A DNA stretch of 64,000 bases from contig NZ_VWOX01000011.1 of assembly GCF_008629675.1 (NCBI RefSeq), forward strand, positions 1 through 64,000, given 5' to 3'. This DNA comes from Roseiconus nitratireducens (GTDB taxonomy: Bacteria > Planctomycetota > Planctomycetia > Pirellulales > Pirellulaceae). Within the stretch, counting starts at the first letter, position 1. Every line of letters begins with the position of its first letter. Under the pieces are notes generated by a model, which was not told the origin of the DNA, made no database searches, and saw nothing but the letters and a program-made list of their open reading frames with translations. A program made the position numbers and the translations under genes. This document shows positions 26,388 to 35,392 of this stretch, in pieces.

Positions 26388-29300
26388 ATGAAATCAAAAT
26401 CCCTTTTGCTGGTTTTGGTGTCGGTCTTGTTTTCGCACCCGATCGCGAACTCCGGCGAACCCACGCCGGAATCGCGGTTTGAACGACTCGTCCTCAGCGA
26501 AGCATTTCACAGCGAAGGCGCCGACGCCGCAGATCTGGACGGTGACGGATTCACCGACATCGTCTCCGGTCCTTACTGGTACCGGGGCCCGGAGTTTCGA
26601 ACTCGATCGGCTTACGCTCCGGTGAAGGAGTATTCGATCAAAGGCTACTCCGACCACTTCTTCAGCTTCACCGACGATTTCAACGGCGACGGCCACGTTG
26701 ATATCCTCTCCGTCCCGATCCCGGGAGGTTCCGGCGTCTGGTACGAGAACCCGGGCCCCGAAGATGCCCGGTCACCCTGGAAACACCACCTGGCTTTGAA
26801 GAGCGTCGACAACGAATCCCCCACGTTTGTCGACCTGACCGGGGACGGATTCAAGGAATTGGTTTGCATCCATCAGGGCAGTTACGGCTACGCATCCCCG
26901 GATCGTTCTGACGCGAGCGCTCCGTGGCAGTTCACGCCGGTCACCGACAACCGCGGCTACGGACGCTTCACTCACGGCCTGGGTGTCGGCGATGTGAACG
27001 GCGACGGGAAACAGGATCTGTTGGAGAAAGACGGCTGGTGGGAACAGGGCGAACGGGCCGACGCATTGTTCCAGTTTCATCCCGTGGCGTTTGCCGAATC
27101 CGGCGGATCGCAGTTGTACGCTTACGACTTTGACGGCGATGGTGACAACGATGTGTTGTCAGTTCAAAACGCCCACGGCTACGGTCTGTGTTGGTTCGAG
27201 CGTCGTGGTGATGACGACGATTTTGCATTTGTGCGACACACGATCTTGGGAGCCAGTCCCTCCGACAACCCCTATGGCTTGGCGATTTCCCAAATGCATG
27301 CCGTTGCGCTGGCGGACATCGATGGGGACGGCGTCAAAGACATCGTCACGGGCAAGCGGTTTTGGGCGCACGGAGGCAACGATCCCGGTGCAACGGAGCT
27401 TCCGGTGTTGTACTGGCTTCGCACCGCTCGAACCCGACTGGGCGTGGATTTCCAACCCCACCTGATAGATCCCCGTGTCGGGGTTGGCACGCAACTGACC
27501 ACGACGGACGTGGACGGAAACGGGCACCCGGACATCGTCGTGGGGAATAAGCTGGGAACCTTTTTGCTGCTCAATCGCGGAACCGAAGAACCCGCGCCGC
27601 AACCGGGGCAACTCGCTGGGCACACGCCGGGAAACGACGATTTCAAAAGCTTTATTCGATCGACCGAACCGCTGACACCGGCGGAGGAACTCGCGACATT
27701 CGTCCTTCCGCCAGGTTTTGAAGCACAGTTGGTTGCCGCGGAGCCGGACATCGGTAAACCGATGAACCTGGCCTTCGACACGCGAGGACGACTGTGGGTG
27801 ACCAGCAGCGTCGAGTACCCGCACCCGGCCCCGGAAGGCGAAGGTCACGACACGATCAAGATCTTGGAGGATACCGACGGCGACGGCCGTGCGGACAAGA
27901 TCACCACCTTCGCCGACGGGCTGAACATTCCGATCGGACTTTATCCGTATGGCGACGGCGTGATCTGCTACAGCATCCCCAACCTCTGGTACCTGCGTGA
28001 CACCGACGGTGACGACGTGTGCGACCAGCGGGAAGTGTTGTACGGGCCCTTCGACTACAGCCGTGACACGCACGGGATGTGCAACGGTTTCACCCGCGGG
28101 CTGGACGGTTGGCTTTACGCCTGCCACGGATTCAACAACCAATCGACCGTGGCCGGACGGGACGGCCACCAGGTGACGATGCATTCGGGCAATACATTTC
28201 GTGTCCGCCTGGACGGTTCACGAATCGAACACTTCACCGACGGCCAGGTCAATCCGTTCGGGATGGCGATGGATCCCGCCGGCGACCTGTTCACGGCCGA
28301 TTGCCACACCAAACCGATCAGCCTGCTACTTCGCGGCGGCGTCTACGAAGGCTTCGGCAAGCCCCACGATGGCTTGGGATTCGTTCCCAATGTGATGGAC
28401 CATTTGCACGGCAGCACGGCCATCGGCGGCATCGCGCTGTATCACGACAACGTGTTCCCCGATGTCTATCGCGGCAACGCGTTCGGCGGCAACGTGATGA
28501 CCAGCCGTATCAACCGAAACAGCATTCAACACATCGGATCCAGCGTTCAAGCGCGTGAGGAGCCCGATTTTTTGATCTCGGGTGACTCCTGGTTCCGCCC
28601 TGTCGATTTACAGATCGGTCCGGACGGTGCGATGTACGTCGCGGATTTCTACAACCGGATCATTGGTCACTATGAAGTTGACCTGGACCACCCCGGACGT
28701 GATCGCTTTCGCGGCCGCATTTGGCGAATCGTGTTCAACGGCGGAGCGGAACGTCGCGACGTCTCACTCAATCGGCCCTCGACAGAGAAACCGTCAAATC
28801 GATCGCACGCCGAACTGTCGCTCGACGACGCCCTGTCTCTTTTGGCGTCAGAGAACTTGACCGAGCGGATGCTGGCCACCGATCGATTGTCCGATCATTT
28901 CGGCGACCAGGCGGTCACCCCCGTTCGCCAGACGCTGGAGAATACAAACAACCCAAATGTTCTGGTGCACGCCTTGTGGGTTTTGCATCGATTGGGCGCG
29001 GCCGGCGAGCGGGAGATCCTGTCAGCGGCCGATTCGGCAAACGCTCGAGTCCGCTCGCATGCGATTCAAGTGATCGGTGCTACCGATTCGTTAAGCCCGG
29101 CGCTGCGAGAGCGTTTGACCGAGGCGATCAGCGACTCCGACCCCCGCGTTCAACGTGCCGCAGCGATGGCGGCGGCCCAGCACGCTTCGGTTCCCGCGGC
29201 CGAAGCGTTGATTCGCGTTTTTCCTGAAGTACCGGACCAGGATGTTCATCTGAAACATGCGATTCGCATGTCGCTTCGCGACCAGCTGCAAGACCGTGAC

Positions 29301-31094
29301 CGATTCCAAGCCGTCACGCAGACGCTCCCACCCCAGAACGTCGCGTTGATCGTGGATTTATGCCTGGGCATCCGAACCGATTTTGCCGGCGAGTACTTGG
29401 CTGCCCACCTATCAGCGCTAGGTGATTTGCCGCCGGAGAAGTTGTCAACCTACCTGTCGTTCGCGGCTCGCTACGCATCTTCGGAACATTTGCGATCCAT
29501 TGCGGAGATGGCTCAGCAGCGGTTCTCCGAAGACAAGGCATTCCAACAAACCTTGCTTCGATCGGTGCGTGACGGATTGCGTGGTCGCGGCGCGGAAGTT
29601 CCTCCGGTCATCCAACAATGGGCTGCCAGCCTGGCGCGAAGCTACCTCGGCCTGCCGCCCGGCGACGACACGCTGCCGGACAGCACGCCGCAGATCGGTT
29701 GGACCCCACTGCCCCACCCCTCGACTCCCAACCGCGGCAACCCCTGGGTGCTGTCGACGAAACGGAACTCGTCCGATGGCCAACAGGGCTCCAAGCTGCA
29801 CAGCAGTTTCCCGAACGGAGAGTCGCTGACTGGCATCTATCGAAGCGACGTGTTTTCGCTACCGGATCAATTCAGTTTTTTCATCGCCGGTCACGACGGG
29901 GTTCCGGGCAAACCGATTCAGAATCAGAACAAGGTCGTGATCCGCGACGCCGCCACCCGGTCGGTTTTGAAGGAGTGGAGTCCGCCACGGCAAGACACCG
30001 CACAACCGATTCACTGGCAGACGGGTCAAGACGCCGGGCGCGACGTGTTCGTCGAACTGATCGATGGCGACACCGCGGGAGCATACGCGTGGCTGGCCGT
30101 GGGACGATTCTCGGTGCCCGGACTGAACCCCAGCCGCCAGTCGGAAGACCGTCGCCACGCCGCGGGGCTGATCGCCGACTTCCGTCTGGAATCGCTTCGC
30201 CGACCGACCGCGCAGCTGCTTTCCGACGGCCGACTGGGCCGGGAAACGGCGACCGCGATGGCCGAAGCCTGGGTCGCTTTGAACTCCAGTTCCCGGCTCT
30301 CCGCCGTCGCGGAATCCTTGTCGGTTGCCGCAGTCGACCCACCGCTAACCCGGTCCCTGATCGGCGTCTTGCTGGACGGATCGCACGACGCCGACCCAGA
30401 TCCGCTGGGCGAGGTCATGAAGCGGGCGACCGCTGCCGAACAGCTTCGGATCGCCGCAAAGCTTGGCTCCGACCGGGAGGGGTTGGAATTACTGTTGGGC
30501 CTGGTCGAAGCCGGGAAAGCTTCCCCACGATTGCTGACGGACCCGAGCTTGCGCGGTCGTCTGGAAAGCCTGGCGTCGGATCCGCAGCGGCAGCGATTGA
30601 ATCGCCTGGTGGAAGACTTGCCAGACGAAAATCAGGCGCTGATCGCGGTGATGGCGCAGCGCAAGGCGTCTTACCTGGGCCAACCGGGCGAGGTGTCGGC
30701 CGGTCAGCAACTGTTCACCAAGCACTGTGCGGTATGCCACCAGGTCGCCGGACAAGGCACGGCGGTGGGACCGAACCTGGACGGCGTGGGCAATCGCGGT
30801 CTGGACCGCGTGATCGAAGACGTGATGATCCCGAACCGAAACATCGACGCGGCCTTTCGAGCCAGCATCGTGCTGACGGACGAAGGCAGTGTGGTCAGCG
30901 GCCTGGTCAAACGCACTGACGGGGCCCAGTTGGTCGTCGTTGATCAGACCGGCAAGGAAATCAACATCCCCAGCGATCAGATCGTCGAACAAAAGTCCGT
31001 CCGGACCTCGCCGATGCCCGCCAACTTTCACGAAACGTTCGATGAGAACCAGGCGCGCGACTTGCTCGCTTATCTGCTTTCGTTAACGCACTGA
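26388..31094 (+). CDS. FG-GAP / membrane-bound dehydrogenase / HEAT / Pirellula-type haem-binding fusion
   Basis: This 1568-residue exported protein has a signal peptide ending near IANSG. FG-GAP/VCBS beta-propeller repeats rich in DxDxDGxxD calcium loops (DLDGDGFTD, DFNGDGHVD, DVNGDGKQD, DIDGDGVKD) fill about 25-400. A second propeller of the 'putative membrane-bound dehydrogenase' type covers about 440-790. HEAT-like helices follow at about 820-1100. The C-terminal Pirellula/Verrucomicrobium haem-binding domain has C1447-A-V-C1450-H1451 and a candidate methionine ligand in SPMPANF. It is probably an extracytoplasmic redox enzyme oxidising a sugar or alcohol and passing electrons to its haem; the substrate is unknown. 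Confidence 0.88.
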   Translation: MKSKSLLLVLVSVLFSHPIANSGEPTPESRFERLVLSEAFHSEGADAADLDGDGFTDIVSGPYWYRGPEFRTRSAYAPVKEYSIKGYSDHFFSFTDDFNGDGHVDILSVPIPGGSGVWYENPGPEDARSPWKHHLALKSVDNESPTFVDLTGDGFKELVCIHQGSYGYASPDRSDASAPWQFTPVTDNRGYGRFTHGLGVGDVNGDGKQDLLEKDGWWEQGERADALFQFHPVAFAESGGSQLYAYDFDGDGDNDVLSVQNAHGYGLCWFERRGDDDDFAFVRHTILGASPSDNPYGLAISQMHAVALADIDGDGVKDIVTGKRFWAHGGNDPGATELPVLYWLRTARTRLGVDFQPHLIDPRVGVGTQLTTTDVDGNGHPDIVVGNKLGTFLLLNRGTEEPAPQPGQLAGHTPGNDDFKSFIRSTEPLTPAEELATFVLPPGFEAQLVAAEPDIGKPMNLAFDTRGRLWVTSSVEYPHPAPEGEGHDTIKILEDTDGDGRADKITTFADGLNIPIGLYPYGDGVICYSIPNLWYLRDTDGDDVCDQREVLYGPFDYSRDTHGMCNGFTRGLDGWLYACHGFNNQSTVAGRDGHQVTMHSGNTFRVRLDGSRIEHFTDGQVNPFGMAMDPAGDLFTADCHTKPISLLLRGGVYEGFGKPHDGLGFVPNVMDHLHGSTAIGGIALYHDNVFPDVYRGNAFGGNVMTSRINRNSIQHIGSSVQAREEPDFLISGDSWFRPVDLQIGPDGAMYVADFYNRIIGHYEVDLDHPGRDRFRGRIWRIVFNGGAERRDVSLNRPSTEKPSNRSHAELSLDDALSLLASENLTERMLATDRLSDHFGDQAVTPVRQTLENTNNPNVLVHALWVLHRLGAAGEREILSAADSANARVRSHAIQVIGATDSLSPALRERLTEAISDSDPRVQRAAAMAAAQHASVPAAEALIRVFPEVPDQDVHLKHAIRMSLRDQLQDRDRFQAVTQTLPPQNVALIVDLCLGIRTDFAGEYLAAHLSALGDLPPEKLSTYLSFAARYASSEHLRSIAEMAQQRFSEDKAFQQTLLRSVRDGLRGRGAEVPPVIQQWAASLARSYLGLPPGDDTLPDSTPQIGWTPLPHPSTPNRGNPWVLSTKRNSSDGQQGSKLHSSFPNGESLTGIYRSDVFSLPDQFSFFIAGHDGVPGKPIQNQNKVVIRDAATRSVLKEWSPPRQDTAQPIHWQTGQDAGRDVFVELIDGDTAGAYAWLAVGRFSVPGLNPSRQSEDRRHAAGLIADFRLESLRRPTAQLLSDGRLGRETATAMAEAWVALNSSSRLSAVAESLSVAAVDPPLTRSLIGVLLDGSHDADPDPLGEVMKRATAAEQLRIAAKLGSDREGLELLLGLVEAGKASPRLLTDPSLRGRLESLASDPQRQRLNRLVEDLPDENQALIAVMAQRKASYLGQPGEVSAGQQLFTKHCAVCHQVAGQGTAVGPNLDGVGNRGLDRVIEDVMIPNRNIDAAFRASIVLTDEGSVVSGLVKRTDGAQLVVVDQTGKEINIPSDQIVEQKSVRTSPMPANFHETFDENQARDLLAYLLSLTH

Positions 31095-31141
31095 GCTGGT
31101 AGCAACGCTGAGCTGGTAGCAACGCTGAGCTGGTAGCAACA
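31091..31141. repeat. 17-bp tandem repeat, three copies
   Basis: The unit ctgagctggtagcaacg is repeated head to tail at 31091-31107, 31108-31124 and (last base changed) 31125-31141. The first copy includes the stop codon of the haem-binding fusion gene, so the array begins inside the coding sequence. It has no spacers and is not CRISPR-like. Confidence 0.85.
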
Positions 31142-31191
31142 CAGCGAGATTGCCTTTTCGGACAGATGCTGTTGCCTGAATATCGGCGCAG

Positions 31192-31213
31192 AAAACGAAA
31201 ACCTCGTTTTTTT
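31192..31213 (+). terminator. Possible weak rho-independent terminator
   Basis: The arms aaaacga and tcgtttt (31192-31198 and 31204-31210) flank a 5-base loop and run into a T-tract. The stem is poor in GC, and it lies about 100 bases after the haem-binding fusion gene, so the call is tentative. Confidence 0.3.
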
Positions 31214-31394
31214 CGACCGTTTTGCCGTCATCGCCACCGGTCTCGACACGCTCCATTGCGGGCCGCCCGAGCGCCAACAATTGGACCGGACGGGCGGTCG
31301 TCAAAGGCGATGCCCTCCCCGATCAGGATTTCGCAACGACGGTTTCGACTGCCCCGTTGTGAGTCGATGTGGATCCGTGGAGCCCAACCGAGCG

Positions 31395-31904
31395 ATGAAC
31401 AAGTCCTGGAAATATCGAACCGTGCTGTTGGTGGCGAGCGTTGGACTGGCGCTGACCAGCGTGGGGCTGCTGTTTGCTTTTCTGAGCGATCCGTCGCGAC
31501 ACTCGATCAACGTTCGCGACGACAGTCGGATCGTGTTGTTTCTGGTCGTGGGCGTGCTGATGACTTCGATTGGCGTCAGTTTGTTTGCGGCCGCAATCAA
31601 CCACACGGCCGTGACAATCGCCCCGAAGACGCATCGCGACATCAACTTAGGCATCGGCGGCGGGGTCACCTTCCAACTGATTGCGTTCATTGAAACGGAC
31701 CCCATCATGCTCGGGGCCATGCTCCTGTCCGGAACGCTGCTGATCGTCTGGGCGAGCATGCGTTACGCCGAGGCCAAAGGGTATTCGAAGTCGTTGGGAG
31801 CCCTCGGTGTCCTGGGCCTGCTCGGACTGATCATTTTGATCTTGATGCCGTCACGGCAAACGCAAGCCGTCGACGCGGGCTCAAACAGTTCGATTTCCAG
31901 CTAG
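31395..31904 (+). CDS. Small integral membrane protein of unknown function
   Basis: The ATG at 31395 gives 170 residues. Four hydrophobic helices can be seen: VLLVASVGLALTSVGLLFAF, IVLFLVVGVLMTSIGVSLFA, a segment around PIMLGAMLLSGTLLIVWA, and ALGVLGLLGLIILILM. The first two are linked by a short charged loop (DPSRHSINVRDDSR). The tail is short and Ser-rich. I do not recognise the family. An upstream extension to 31281 is arginine-rich and not credible. Confidence 0.6.
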   Translation: MNKSWKYRTVLLVASVGLALTSVGLLFAFLSDPSRHSINVRDDSRIVLFLVVGVLMTSIGVSLFAAAINHTAVTIAPKTHRDINLGIGGGVTFQLIAFIETDPIMLGAMLLSGTLLIVWASMRYAEAKGYSKSLGALGVLGLLGLIILILMPSRQTQAVDAGSNSSISS

Positions 31905-31986
31905 GGGCTGTCGTCCCTCCGGGACTGGGGAGAGAGGAGGATGCCGAGATCCGGCGGGCGAGCCCGCCGGCAAGGGTCTGCCGTCC

Positions 31987-32106
31987 CTTCGGGACTGAAG
32001 TCGTAATCGGGACCGAGGCCGCTTCGGGACTGAGGCCACTTCGGGACTGAGGCCGCTTCGGGACTGAGGCCGCTTCGGGACTGAGGTCGATTCGGGACTG
32101 AGGTCG
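31987..32106. repeat. 17-bp tandem repeat array, about seven units
   Basis: In the 427-base gap before the sulfatase gene, the unit cttcgggactgaggccg is repeated about seven times with small changes (units at 31987, 32004 (18 bases), 32022, 32039, 32056, 32073 and 32090). The leading edge contains the palindrome gtcccttcgggac (31983-31995), and tccctccgggactgg occurs near 31914. The unit length equals that of the array at 31091-31141. No gene is seen in the gap. Confidence 0.85.
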
Positions 32107-32331
32107 AATCGCGACGACGCGTTTCGTCTGCCTCGGGGACCGCATTGAAATCGGGACCGGGAACCCGTCACAATCGTTGGACTCTGCCAAGCGTTTTCCG
32201 TCTGGCGAAAACATTCGCCCCCAAGGCCGTGTCGGTGGCATTCCCTCGCGACGCATGCAGCCCGGCAGGGCTGGGGAACCAAAATCGATCCCGCCACGCG
32301 ACGCGTGTGCGTGCCACACCAGGAGACTCAC

Positions 32332-33834
32332 ATGATTCCGTTTCTTGCCAAATCGTCGCGAGGTGTTGAATCCACCGGCGGCCTCCCGTTGATCCCGCGT
32401 TCGCTGCGGTTGCGGTTTTCTCATGTCACTGCTTGGACGATTGCGATTCTCTTTCTGCCGAGCCTAGCCCGGATCGCGGTTCAGGCCGAATCCCCGCAGC
32501 GGCCCAACATCGTGCTGATCCTGGCCGATGACCTTGGCTACGGTGACGTCGGGTTCAACGGTTGCGCCGACATCCCGACTCCCAACATTGACTCGCTGGC
32601 ACGAGACGGAGTGCGCTTCGCCAACGGATATTCCTCCCATCCGTTTTGCAGCCCCATGCGAGCCGGATTGATGACGGCGAAGTACCAGCACCGATTCGGT
32701 TACGTGAACAACGTCGCATTCGATCCGCACAATCAACTGATGGGATTGCCGACCGATCAGCCGACGGTCGCCAAGCGTCTCAGCCAGGCGGGATATCGAA
32801 CCGGAATGGTCGGCAAATGGCACCTCGGCGCCGCCGCTCCTTTTCATCCGCTTCGACGCGGATTTGATTTCTTCTACGGATTCCTGGGCGGCGGACACGA
32901 CTACTTTCAAGTCGACACCACGGTGCAACTTCACGAGAACTACAAAGCGGCGCTGGACGACAACGGGAAACCGGCAGCATTTGACGGCTACCTGACCGAA
33001 GTGCTGACCGACAAGGCGCTCGGGTTCCTGCAATCGGCCGATGAACGCCCCTACTTCTTGTATGTCGCCTACAACGCTCCACATGGGCCGCTGCAGGCGC
33101 CCGAGGAGGAGATCGCGAAGTTCGATTCGATCAAGAATCGGAAACGCAGAATCTACGCCGCGATGGTGTCGGTGATGGACCAGCAAATCGGTCGTCTGCT
33201 CGCGGCACTGCGAGACCGGGGCGAGACGGAAAACACGCTGGTGATGTTCCTGAGTGATAACGGAGGCCCCGAGCACGCCAACGCATCGGACAATGGTCCC
33301 TTGCGGGGGCAGAAGGGAGACGTCTACGAAGGCGGAATCCACGTGCCGTTCGTCATGTGCATGCCCGGAACGCTGCCGGCGGGGACGGTCTTTTCGTCAC
33401 CGGTGCTGTCGATCGATCTTGCCCAGACGGCGTTGGACCTGGCGGGGGCACCCAGCGAATCCTCCACCGACGGCGTCAACTTGATGCCGTTTGTGCTGGA
33501 CAGCGAATCAGCACCGCCGCACGATGCCTTGTTTTGGCGGACGGCGGGAGACCGGAAGCTTGCCGTGCGCCGCGGCGACCACAAGTTGGTGATGCTTGAC
33601 GGCGATCACGAACTGTATGACTTGACCGGCGACCTGGAAGAATCACGAGACCTCTCCGGATCCGATCCGCAGACGGTCCAGCGGCTGCAGCGATCGTTTG
33701 AAAGTTGGAATCGTCGCAATCAGCCCGCATTCTTTCCCGGCTACCGCGACTATCACCAGCGGTTGAAGGAATTCCACCAGCAGTTGCGCGAAGAAGCTCG
33801 GGAGACCGATTCCCGATACGAATTGGCCGAATGA
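32332..33834 (+). CDS. Secreted sulfatase (formylglycine type)
   Basis: The ATG at 32332 follows aggag by seven bases; an upstream GTG at 32305 is less likely. The 500-residue protein hydrolyses a sulfate ester. The formylglycine cysteine is C106 in CSPMR, so an anaerobic or FGE-type maturase is required. Metal and active-site segments are seen in PNIVLILADDLGYGD, GKWHLG and LSDNGGPE. A signal peptide lies near residues 28-46 (VTAWTIAILFLPSLARIA). Planctomycetes carry many such genes for sulfated algal polysaccharides; the particular substrate cannot be read here. No adjacent maturase or sugar transporter is present. Confidence 0.92.
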   Translation: MIPFLAKSSRGVESTGGLPLIPRSLRLRFSHVTAWTIAILFLPSLARIAVQAESPQRPNIVLILADDLGYGDVGFNGCADIPTPNIDSLARDGVRFANGYSSHPFCSPMRAGLMTAKYQHRFGYVNNVAFDPHNQLMGLPTDQPTVAKRLSQAGYRTGMVGKWHLGAAAPFHPLRRGFDFFYGFLGGGHDYFQVDTTVQLHENYKAALDDNGKPAAFDGYLTEVLTDKALGFLQSADERPYFLYVAYNAPHGPLQAPEEEIAKFDSIKNRKRRIYAAMVSVMDQQIGRLLAALRDRGETENTLVMFLSDNGGPEHANASDNGPLRGQKGDVYEGGIHVPFVMCMPGTLPAGTVFSSPVLSIDLAQTALDLAGAPSESSTDGVNLMPFVLDSESAPPHDALFWRTAGDRKLAVRRGDHKLVMLDGDHELYDLTGDLEESRDLSGSDPQTVQRLQRSFESWNRRNQPAFFPGYRDYHQRLKEFHQQLREEARETDSRYELAE

Positions 33835-33898
33835 CGCGGTGCCGCGAAAATCAGGCGCGCCCGAAAACCGAAAGGCGATGCCAATTCCGGCGGTTCGT

Positions 33899-35392
33899 TC
33901 ACGCGATCAAATCTTCGATCGCGTGCGCCGGCTCGACGCCCGTCAGACGCTGGTCCAAGCCTTGGAACTTGTAGGTGAATCGCTCGTGATCAAACCCGAG
34001 CAGTTTCAAAACCGTCGCGTGGAAATCGTGGATGTGGATCGGATCTTTGACAATGTTGTAGCTGAAGTCATCGGTTTCGCCGTAGATCGCCCCGCCCTTG
34101 GCGCCGCCCCCGGCCATCCACATCGTGAAGCATCGGGGGTGGTGATCGCGTCCGTAGTTTTCCGGTGACAGCTTGCCTTGGGTGTAGATGGTGCGCCCAA
34201 ACTCGCCTCCCCAGATCACCAGCGTGTCGTCCAGCATTCCGCGTTGCTTGAGATCTTCCAACAGCGCGTAGCAGGGTCGATCGACATCCTGGCACTGGCT
34301 GGGCATGCGTCCGGCAACATTGCTGTGATGGTCCCAATTGTTGTGGTAGACCTGAATGAAGCGGACGCCACGTTCGGCCAATCGGCGGGCCATCAGAGCG
34401 GTGTTGGCAAACGAACCCGGCTTCTTTGCTTCTTCGCCGTACAGCTCGAACGTGTGCTGCGGTTCACTGTTCAGGTCAGTCAACTCGGGCACGCTGGCTT
34501 GCATCTTGAACGCCATCTCATACTGCCGAATCCGAGTTTGTGTCTCAGGATCGCCAAGACGCTGGTAGCCCAACTCATTGACTTGATTCAATCGCTCGAT
34601 CGACAACCGCCGCAAGTCGTCAGGCACGCCGGGGGGATTGTTGATGAACAGGATCGGATCGCCAGAACTGCGGAAGGAGACCCCCGCGTGTTCGCCCGGC
34701 AGGTAGCCGGCACTCCACAGACGCGCCGAAATCGCCTGTTCTTGCTCTCGATTGCTGGGGATCGCAACCAGGACCACGAAAGCCGGAAGGTTTTCGTTCA
34801 TCGACCCCAGTCCGTAGGACGCCCAGGATCCTAGACAGGGCCGGCCGGTGACCTGGTTCCCGGTCTGCATGGCCGCAATCGCCGGCTCGTGGTTGATCGC
34901 TTCGGTGTGCAAGGACCGCATCCAGCAGATTTCATCCGCCTTCTTGGAAAGATTCGGCAGCAGTTCCTTGTTCATCCACATGCCGCACTCGCCGAATTGC
35001 GCAAACGGATACTTGGTCGGCGAAATCGGGAACCGCGACTGTCCGCTGGTCATCGTGGTCAGACGCTGGCCGTTGCGCACCGATTCGGGAAGGTCCTTGT
35101 CGTACCAGTCCTTCATCTTCGGTTTGTAGTCGAACAGGTCCATCTGTGACGGTCCGCCGACCATGTGCAGGTAGATCACGCGTTTGGCACGCGGTGCGAA
35201 GTGGGGACCGATCGGCCCATCCACCGGCGAACCGTCGGCGGCGAACGCGGACCCGCCGTTCAATGCCGGCCCCAGCAGCGATGCCAGGGCGGCGCCGCCC
35301 AGCAAATTGCGTCCGCGCGTAAAAAACTGTCGACGCGAAAACAACGGGTCAAAGCCCGATGCCGAGCCGAGCTTGGAATGGAACCCACTCAT
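33899..35392 (-). CDS. DUF1501 exported protein (Tat signal)
   Basis: This 497-residue protein begins with a twin-arginine signal (SRRQFFTRGRNLLGGAALASLL) and belongs to DUF1501, an alkaline-phosphatase-like superfamily found mainly in Planctomycetota. Its ATG (35392) overlaps the TGA of the upstream DUF1549/DUF1553 gene as ATGA, so translation is coupled. The two proteins probably act together outside the cytoplasmic membrane. Seen motifs include VIYLHMVGGPSQMDLFDYKP, EFGRTIYTQG and HHPRCFTMWMAGGG. The biochemical activity is unknown. Confidence 0.9.
   Translation of the reverse strand: MSGFHSKLGSASGFDPLFSRRQFFTRGRNLLGGAALASLLGPALNGGSAFAADGSPVDGPIGPHFAPRAKRVIYLHMVGGPSQMDLFDYKPKMKDWYDKDLPESVRNGQRLTTMTSGQSRFPISPTKYPFAQFGECGMWMNKELLPNLSKKADEICWMRSLHTEAINHEPAIAAMQTGNQVTGRPCLGSWASYGLGSMNENLPAFVVLVAIPSNREQEQAISARLWSAGYLPGEHAGVSFRSSGDPILFINNPPGVPDDLRRLSIERLNQVNELGYQRLGDPETQTRIRQYEMAFKMQASVPELTDLNSEPQHTFELYGEEAKKPGSFANTALMARRLAERGVRFIQVYHNNWDHHSNVAGRMPSQCQDVDRPCYALLEDLKQRGMLDDTLVIWGGEFGRTIYTQGKLSPENYGRDHHPRCFTMWMAGGGAKGGAIYGETDDFSYNIVKDPIHIHDFHATVLKLLGFDHERFTYKFQGLDQRLTGVEPAHAIEDLIA

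Noticed and set aside
29618..30919. 433-codon plus-strand frame
   Set aside because: It lies in another frame within the haem-binding fusion gene and is Arg/Gly-rich without motifs.
31987..32106. CRISPR array
   Set aside because: The 17-bp units are adjacent with no unique spacers, and no cas gene is nearby.
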